The notes under the pieces are model-generated. The model ran no database searches. It was not told where the DNA came from and saw only the letters and a list, made by a program, of their open reading frames with translations. From assembly GCA_020080175.1 (NCBI GenBank), contig JAGHQL010000035.1:62001-126000 (forward strand): 64,000 nucleotides of DNA. Direction: 5' to 3'. The position numbers and the translations under genes are program-made. Source of the stretch: Glutinoglossum americanum. Taxonomy: Eukaryota; Ascomycota; Geoglossomycetes; Geoglossales; Geoglossaceae. Positions 57,997-64,000 of the stretch are shown piece after piece; positions within the stretch are counted from its first letter, which is position 1; the number at the start of each line of letters is the position of its first letter.

Positions 57997-58737
57997 TCAT
58001 ACACTCTCGTCCGCAGTCTCTTTCATGACAGCTAGTTCGTACTCCCCGGCGCCGTCTCTACCACCCCCCCTTCTAGAACCTATGCTCATCCCTCCATCCT
58101 CCCCGTCCACCAAATTACTACGCTCTCCACCTGTAGTTGCGGCATCCGTACCTCTACTACCACCAAAGTTGATAGGCCTCAGTTCACGCCACTGGCAACT
58201 CCAAACGCCTAAGCTTGTCATTAACGCTGCGCTCGCGGCTTGTAGAAGCCACCATAGGGCGTTGCGTGGCAGTGAGCGTGAATAGAGAGTTGTGATGAGG
58301 AGGTGTATTAGATGGAGGGTTATGGCAAAGTCGGGGATTAGTTTTGATCGGGAGACGACGATAAGGAGGAATATTACGCTGCATTTTATAAATATCAGTG
58401 ACGAAGATATATCGAGTATCAAATATCCGAAAAACATGGGTTTTTCTAAAGCGAGAGATATCTTGTGTAAACGAACAAGGGAAACTAACCCAGCAATGCT
58501 ATTAAGCAGCCATACCAATCCAAGCATCCAACCTACAGTCGTATCCCCTCGGACGCTCCGCCAGCTAAGTATGAGGTCCAAACTAAACTGCGTCCCCGAA
58601 ACGATGGCTGTGAACAGTATCACAACTACCGCACACCCATAGTAGGCAGTCTGCAGGATCAGAATCTGACTGAGAATCCTGAGTGGTGGAAGGTCAGAGA
58701 GAGCTCCAGGTCTCGGGGGCCGCCTACGGCGAGGCAT
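57997..58737 (-). CDS. SYS1: Golgi membrane protein Sys1
   Basis: Minus-strand exons 58737-58490 and 58378-57997 give 209 aa. Sys1 is a four-helix Golgi membrane protein that recruits the GTPase Arl3/ARFRP1. The protein opens with a basic stretch, then LPPLRILSQILILQTAYYG and the highly conserved SLDLILSWRSVRGDTTVGWM; helices 2-4 follow, and WWLLQAASAALMTSLGVWSC ends with the family mark QWRELRPINFGG. The tail is Gly/Ser/Arg-rich. The intron (111 nt, starting GTTAGT, branch CACTGAT) must be removed to join LLNSIAG to VIFLLIVVSRSKL; reading through stays open but puts 37 foreign residues into the membrane region. It is divergent from COA6. Confidence 0.94.
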   Translation of the reverse strand: MPRRRRPPRPGALSDLPPLRILSQILILQTAYYGCAVVVILFTAIVSGTQFSLDLILSWRSVRGDTTVGWMLGLVWLLNSIAGLVSLVRLHKISLALEKPMFFGYLILDISSSLIFIKCSVIFLLIVVSRSKLIPDFAITLHLIHLLITTLYSRSLPRNALWWLLQAASAALMTSLGVWSCQWRELRPINFGGSRGTDAATTGGERSNLVDGEDGGMSIGSRRGGGRDGAGEYELAVMKETADESV

Positions 58738-59188
58738 AAGGGAGAGGGTTTCAACAGCCTAGTAGGCAGCCAGAGTGGGACATGGGAAGATTTCTCGGTC
58801 CCTGGTTGGGCGGTTACGGTGGCGGTGGGGTTGATCCGAACTACAGTGATATGCTGATGATATAAATCGACAACGGGCGAGGATGATGACTGCGGAAGCG
58901 TGTGCTCTAAATTTTGAGGTCGGGGGTTTAGCCGAATGGCTGCCAAGGCAGGGGTTATTGCAACGAGTAACTTGGCGGTCAAACGCCAAGGAAATTTTTT
59001 CTAGGGAATTTTTGGAATCCCACATGGGAACCACGAGGTATCGGCATGCAATCAACCTATCCCTCGACCCTAATCTCCTAACAAAAGGTGATACTTTATC
59101 GGTATTATCGATAGCAGAACTCTGGTTAATCGCGACCGTAGGCCGAGAGCGGCGTCGGCCATAAGACCCCCCAATTCAAATCAGGAAA

Positions 59189-59656
59189 ATGGGTGTTGCC
59201 TCTTCATCCATGACCTCTTACCCTATCCCAAAAGGCTCCGCGGGCCTAACTTCTAAGAACCCCACGGAAAGCGCCCTCGAAGCACCCAATCGCAACCAGC
59301 GAGCTCATTGCTGGGAGGCTCGGGATGCCTTCTTCAAATGCCTGGACGAAAGCAGCATCATCGACAGTGTCACAAACCAAGACCTAGCAGAAAGGCAATG
59401 TGGCAAGGAGGGAGTAGCGTTTGATGAAAATTGCGCGAGCAGCTGGGTGAGAACCCCCAGAGCCAAGAGGCTCTCTACTATCGCCATCTCTTGACGGGTC
59501 TTATTTGTTTGTGTCTAACATTTCGTCACAATCCAGGTCCAATACTTCAAAAAGAGGAGAGTGATGGAACACAAACGAAACGAGACCATTGAAAAGCTCA
59601 AGGCAGAGGGTGCTCTACCCTTACCTGGCGGTGGGTCTCGTGCCCCATCGAGATAG
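59189..59656 (+). CDS. COA6: Cytochrome c oxidase assembly factor Coa6-like
   Basis: Exons 59189-59446 and 59537-59656 give 125 aa. Coa6 acts in the mitochondrial intermembrane space in copper delivery to Cox2. The twin motif is exact: C41-x9-C51 (CWEARDAFFKC) and C71-x10-C82 (CGKEGVAFDENC), the CX9C-CX10C layout that separates Coa6 from Cox12. ASSWVQYFKKRRV continues across the 90-nt intron (GTGAGA...CCAG) and a basic helix follows. The N-terminal 30 residues are Ser/Thr-rich. Import is expected through Mia40 rather than a presequence. It shares a 451-bp divergent promoter gap with SYS1. Confidence 0.93.
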
Positions 59657-61347
59657 TTTTTTCGATGGTCATATGTATCATATTGGCGTTTGCGACGGCT
59701 GCCAAGTGCGCACGTTTCTTGATTGCAAATGAGGGAATTAACTCTCCTTTAGGGAACGATGAGTATCGTCTTTTCTTAATCTCTGAAGGACTGATCGCAA
59801 TTGCTCACTTGTTTCTGAGTGGTGGTAAGAGCCTTGGCCAGGCCTCTACACTCATACTTGGTTGTACAATCCTCCTGTGCTTCGAACATATCTGGCTCTT
59901 CTTTTGCGCACACTCGGCTCAGACTTAATGCAATGCTTGCTTCTTCGTTGTCTATGCATTACACCACTTTCTTCGCCTTTGTGTATGAGTTGTCTTAACG
60001 ACGGTTGAATGCTGTGTCACCAAGTAGGTACCTGGTGACACAGCAAACATCATTTTACGGACGCGACGCCGTTTCCGCGTACAAGTCAATAAATCCTCCG
60101 TAGGAGGAAGCCTGCTACAAATCTAGCGAGATTCGACAAGGTGCTGCACATCAAGACGCATGCAAAGTGAGCCAATGCTCTGCCCCCTCCGGCACAACCC
60201 CGAACTAGGCCTAATTCTCCCTCAGGCAAGATGAGGTATGAGTGATGTTTTCTTTTCCTTCCTTTAGCCCTACAATACTAACCCACCCAAGAGGCTGCCC
60301 TTTTCGGGTAATGGTTGTGAACACGCATGTCCTTCGCTTGCCTTATCGTGGGGCTTCGACACACTAGTGGGCCAAAGTCAGTGTGAATGAAAGGTGAGGA
60401 TGTTGTCAAGACTGCTGTGCATCTAATCTTGGTGTAAACCAACCTATAGAGCAAGAAATTACACCCGCCACTGTATAGCTTCATCAATGTAACCTCCTAT
60501 GCCATGGGTGAGTACCACGAAAGAGCTATTGAGATGGATCGGATGGACGACGATAGTTTTGTGAAGATAGCACCTAATTCAGGCTAGAGGGCGGATAAAA
60601 TCTTTGGTCATCCTCCGGGTTACCTTCTCTCCAATTAAGCGTCCTAGTGAGCACTATTTCGCCGACCGCAAATGCCAGTGTCATACTACCCCCGGCTCAC
60701 CGCATGTATTGACTCATGTAAGCGGACAGAACGGGCTAGTAAGGCGCTCTTGGGCTGCCGGCCGCATCTACAGCCCATCACATCGACACGACACTTCTTC
60801 GCCTGAACCTCCCGTCCGAAAATACCACCGGAAACGCCACCCGTATGCTGATGAGGGAGTTCTGCGCAATTGGTCGGTAAGCCACCCGCCAGTCAGATAG
60901 TGGAGCCAGTATTCCTTCACTGTGGCCTCCGTTCATGCTGTGTCACTAACAAACTGTCACCAGCAATCGATATCTTTCCTCATCGCTGGTGCTTGCTGTT
61001 TATTTCCACAATCCAAGGTGGTTTGAGGGCAACGAACATTCTTAAGGGCATGGGCGGGATGGAGTGGCTAGGAATGCTCTCCCTTTGCTTGTTTCAAGTG
61101 TGCAAGTAAGAAGTCAACTATTCAGTAATGAAATTACTCAGTAATAATACAAGCTTAGCTCATACTGTGTTTAATCAAATTTGGTAGGCCATAAATGCCA
61201 CGGAGAAAGAGGCCCACAACGCATCCCAACGCCCTATCAGATAATTGGAATCGGCCAAGCGAACAAGAATAGGGGCTCCCTGCCAAGGTCACCGAAGAAC
61301 AGAAAACATAGGAGCAATGCTAAGAATCCGGAAACCTACTCTAGCAT
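59657..61347. other. Gene-free region of about 1.7 kb
   Basis: No gene is supported. An 87-codon frame at 59665-59928 on the plus strand is hydrophobic but has no family features and sits directly in the COA6 3' flank. An inverted repeat at 60011-60044 is listed separately. Confidence 0.45.
60011..60044. repeat. Perfect inverted repeat, 12-bp arms
   Basis: GCTGTGTCACCA (60011-60022) and its reverse complement (60033-60044) flank a 10-base spacer. The word GCTGTGTCAC occurs again near 60938 followed by CTGTCACCAGC. It could be a protein-binding palindrome, an RNA hairpin after COA6, or a small element end. Confidence 0.7.
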
Positions 61348-62311
61348 CTAAACATACGTTGATTGAAAGAGGTTGGAAGGAGAAAATTGGGTCTTGAAGA
61401 CCTCATGATCCGTTACTCCGCCTTTCGCATTCCCAGTCTGGCTACTCTCAACCGCGAAAACAATGTTTGTGAAGGCACCGCTAAACTCCTTCTCCGAGAA
61501 CAACACATCCTTCCACATGGCTGCTATTTCAGCCACTGGGTTGCGAAACCCTGGGCCGACTCCAAAAGCCCCAACACAGAGTTCTTTGTGCTGATTTGCT
61601 GCAGCGATTCGCAGAACAGTGCGAATCTTCTCTTGCATAAGCTCTTTCTCCTGGTCAAAGGAATATCTAGTGCCAGATTCATCGAGCTTCGGACGCCTGA
61701 CCGGTGCTACGGAAATGACAGGAAGACTCTTGAAGTCCTTCCACACTTGATATCGGTCGGGTCCATCTCTAAATACCACTGCGGTGAGGTTAGAAGGTTA
61801 TTGTCTCCCTCTGATGTCTAGAGGCCTCTCCAAGCGATTACTTACCTACATGAGGGGAGTATATTCCACCAGTTTGGGGAATCGGGTAGTGTGAATACCC
61901 GGTGTTGGTTGTCACTAGTGTGTGAACGAGATTGCTTCGTCTACAGAGGTTTTCTTCCGGCGCCATAAGTCCCGACTCCCAATCCCCTCCGGGGCGCTTT
62001 TCGTTGGCCATATTGACAACTGGAATCGCCATGGGAAGAGGCTTTAATGTACCGCTTGCCATATCTCTTTCAGCGCTCTTGCGTTCATAGTCGTACCAGT
62101 CCAGCGCTACATCCACAGGCCCACCATCGATGACCGCGATTCGAAGCCTTCTTTTCTCAATACCTAAATCCGGTTTTATTCGTATCGCAGAAGAATCTGA
62201 ATACCCTCGAGACGTTGCGGGAAACTGAGGGAAATTTTGTTCGATGTACGGAATATATGTCCTTTTGGCTTCTGCCGCTACTTCTGACGGCTTTGGTTTG
62301 GCAGGCTGCAT
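61348..62311 (-). CDS. Microbial-type PARG-like macrodomain protein (DUF2263/TIGR02452)
   Basis: Minus-strand exons 62311-61846 and 61778-61348 give 298 aa. The family is related to bacterial poly(ADP-ribose) glycohydrolase, which removes ADP-ribose chains. N100-M-A-N-E-K-R-P-G-G-D110 followed by P118-E-E120-NLCRRSNL is the signature region; the late loop G225-A-F-G-V-G-P-G-F-R-N-P236 with FTNIVFAVE is the second phosphate-binding loop. The usual bacterial GGG...QEE reads GGD...PEE here: both acids remain but the Gln is lost, so activity is not assured. The intron (67 nt) runs from GTAAGT to CCGCAG. The ATG at 62311 gives a Lys/Pro-rich start; an upstream exon cannot be excluded. It is divergent from the tRNA synthetase gene. 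Confidence 0.85.
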
Positions 62312-63547
62312 TGGTCTAAGAGTTCGTTTTGCTCCTCCGAAGGCATGTAATGTAAATAGCTGATTCCGGATGGAATGGCAGGTAGACGTTCAGAAGACAT
62401 GCCCGAATATATGGAGATGCGCTTTGGATGACAACGCAACGTGAGGGGTGGCTCGTGAGCCCCCCAAACTAAGTAGAACACATTGCACACTCTGTAGAAC
62501 CCAAAAATTGCTCATTGGAAATCAACAGCAAGGCGATTCTGCAGGTTCTAGCCCTAACTACTTGCTGTAAGCCTAGCTGTTGTTGTCATGATGCACGTCG
62601 CGTCATCAAGCATATAGCCAGGCTACGGCGCAAGATACCCGGTAGATTTGCTATATTCCTGTAGATTGGGACCTCTCCCTGGGCCATCTGGTCAAGTTCC
62701 ACAATTCTTTACTGGATCCTCTCCATGGACTCAGGGCGACAGATGCCGAAATAGCAACCCCAGTTAAGGATGTCAACGTACACTTAACATCGAGAACGTG
62801 CACGCCCAAAGAAGTAAACGCTCTCCTTTACATCGATCGCTTGGTCTGGTTTAACCGTTGCGAAGGATTCCAGATCCGGCTTTCCGGTCTCCCACATCCG
62901 GCTAGAGACTTGCCTGTCGTGCAAGTCAGGTTCAACAACAACCACAACAACCACAACAATAACGGTACAACATCCGTTGCCACTTAGACAGTGTGTCGCC
63001 ACAGTGGAGCCAGAATTCATCAACCAACACTGGAGAAAGGTATCTCCAGAAGATTCCGTCCCGCCCTAACACAAGTAGATTACCAATGATATCGCTTGTA
63101 CATCAGATCGATAAACCGGCGTGAAATCTGCTGATCGTTATCAACAGTGCTTCTTCTCCCGCTACTCCATATTAACAAAAAGCCAGCCATTGGCTCAGGA
63201 GGACGATTCAATGGTGCTCAAGTTCATACCTCATGCAAGGGAGATGACCGAGGAAGACACGTAATGAGCGGCTCCCGACCCCCCCCCCTTCGCTAGGTAT
63301 CTCCATAGAGCAAAAATCCATCTAATACGTATCGAGAACACATGTCTAGCATGTTCTTTCTCGAATACTATACTTTTTGTAGTTTGATAGAGAGTCACGA
63401 AGCTCTGGATGATTTGCCCAACACACGCATGCACAAGCGAGCACGTTACCTGTATTCTCCAATCAACCCTTCCCCTCTTCTCCACACGCCCACCTCATCG
63501 AATCCGCAGTTGATCCATCCAGATCTGCTTCACGGTAGGAGGTCGCT
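62312..63547. other. Bidirectional intergenic region
   Basis: About 1.2 kb separates two divergent genes. It contains a (CAA)-type microsatellite at 62933-62961 and a run of nine C near 63281. No gene is recognised. Confidence 0.5.
62933..62961. repeat. (CAA/CCA)n microsatellite
   Basis: About 29 bp of CAACAACAACCACAACAACC-type repeats. Confidence 0.8.
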
Positions 63548-64000
63548 ATGAAAGCCCGGTCGCTTTGCCTTCGCAATCTAAATCAACGAACCGGCCATCA
63601 CAACCGATCCTTTTTACGACACATCTCATCACCTCCACCACCGAATCCTACCATTGCTTCCCTACTCGCCTACCCACAGACCTTTGAGAGCAGAGATAAT
63701 TCACCAGTGACGATCAATGGCTTCGTCCGATCTGTCCGCAAGCAAAAGACTATAGCTTTTGCCGCCATCGGTGATGGTACAACTGTAGAGCCCTTACAGG
63801 CGGTTTTGACTCCCGCACAGGCGGATAGGTGAGTAGCATAAAACTTTATCAGGGTTTTCTTTCTGGTACGATCCCATGGTCCAGCATATTTTACGATTGT
63901 TTTTCAATTGCTAATTGTTCTGAACCTCGGCTCTCCAGTCTCGCTACTGGCACCAGTATCCAGCTTACCGGAGCCTGGAAGCCATCGCCCCAAGGTAAAA
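63548..64000 (+). CDS. SLM5: Mitochondrial asparaginyl-tRNA synthetase, 5' part only
   Basis: Exon 1 is 63548-63828; an intron of 110 nt (GTGAGT...CTCCAG) is followed by exon 2 from 63939, cut by the window end. The visible 114 residues are a basic, Arg/His/Asn-rich presequence (MKARSLCLRNLNQRTG, then RSFLRHISS) followed by the start of the class II anticodon-binding OB fold: VTINGFVRSVRKQKTIAFAA, IGDGTTVEPLQAVL and, after the intron, TGTSIQLTGAWKPSP. This is the usual N-terminal pattern of fungal mitochondrial AsnRS (Slm5). The AsnRS call over AspRS or LysRS rests on the RSVRKQK and GAWKPSP wording; catalytic motifs lie outside the window. Confidence 0.82.

Noticed and set aside
58025-58285. 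Plus-strand frame over SYS1
   Set aside because: It is the complement of the certain SYS1 exon.

Overview
The window is nuclear DNA of a filamentous ascomycete (Pezizomycotina; Eurotiomycetes-like is a guess from protein style). The evidence is many short GT-AG introns (about 45-110 nt) with CTAAC/CTGAC-like branch sites, and fungal-type proteins: Zn2Cys6 and C2H2 regulators, the DASH subunit Spc34, a peroxisomal copper amine oxidase, an opsin-related protein and fungal TAF12. About 20 protein genes are supported, most as multi-exon models whose joined reading frames stay open. No tRNA, rRNA, CRISPR array or recognisable intact transposon was found.

Left part (1-24 kb): opsin-related seven-helix protein; mitochondrial-type non-canonical poly(A) polymerase-like protein; Sec24 of the COPII coat (8 exons, two GC-AG introns); a small single-pass membrane protein; peroxisomal copper amine oxidase ending in SKL; an amino acid/amine permease with 9 introns. 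Long gene-free stretches separate them.

Middle (24-45 kb): a minus-strand C2H2 regulator, two unrecognised proteins (29.2-31.5 kb), the Cft2/CPSF100 cleavage-polyadenylation factor, a hairpin-rich segment (36.3-36.6 kb) that may be a structured RNA, a small fungal protein of unknown role, a gene desert of about 5 kb, and a Zn2Cys6 regulator with an AT-hook.

Right part (45-64 kb) is a dense housekeeping block: SPC34 and RPN3 (divergent pair), COQ1, an enlarged UDP-glucose 6-dehydrogenase-like protein, a diverged tandem repeat, TAF12, SYS1 and COA6 (divergent pair), a microbial-type PARG/macrodomain protein, and the 5' end of mitochondrial asparaginyl-tRNA synthetase, cut by the window edge.

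Most genes act independently in core processes: secretion, RNA 3'-end formation, proteasome, kinetochore, ubiquinone, transcription, Golgi and mitochondria. The only plausible metabolic partnership is the permease with the amine oxidase (uptake and oxidation of an amine). No clearly new multi-gene system was found. The best leads are the opsin lacking its retinal lysine, the polymerase lacking its third catalytic aspartate, the hairpin-rich segment at 36.3-36.6 kb, the two GC-AG introns in SEC24, and the enlarged UDP-glucose dehydrogenase. All gene names rest on recognising sequence motifs by eye, without database searches.
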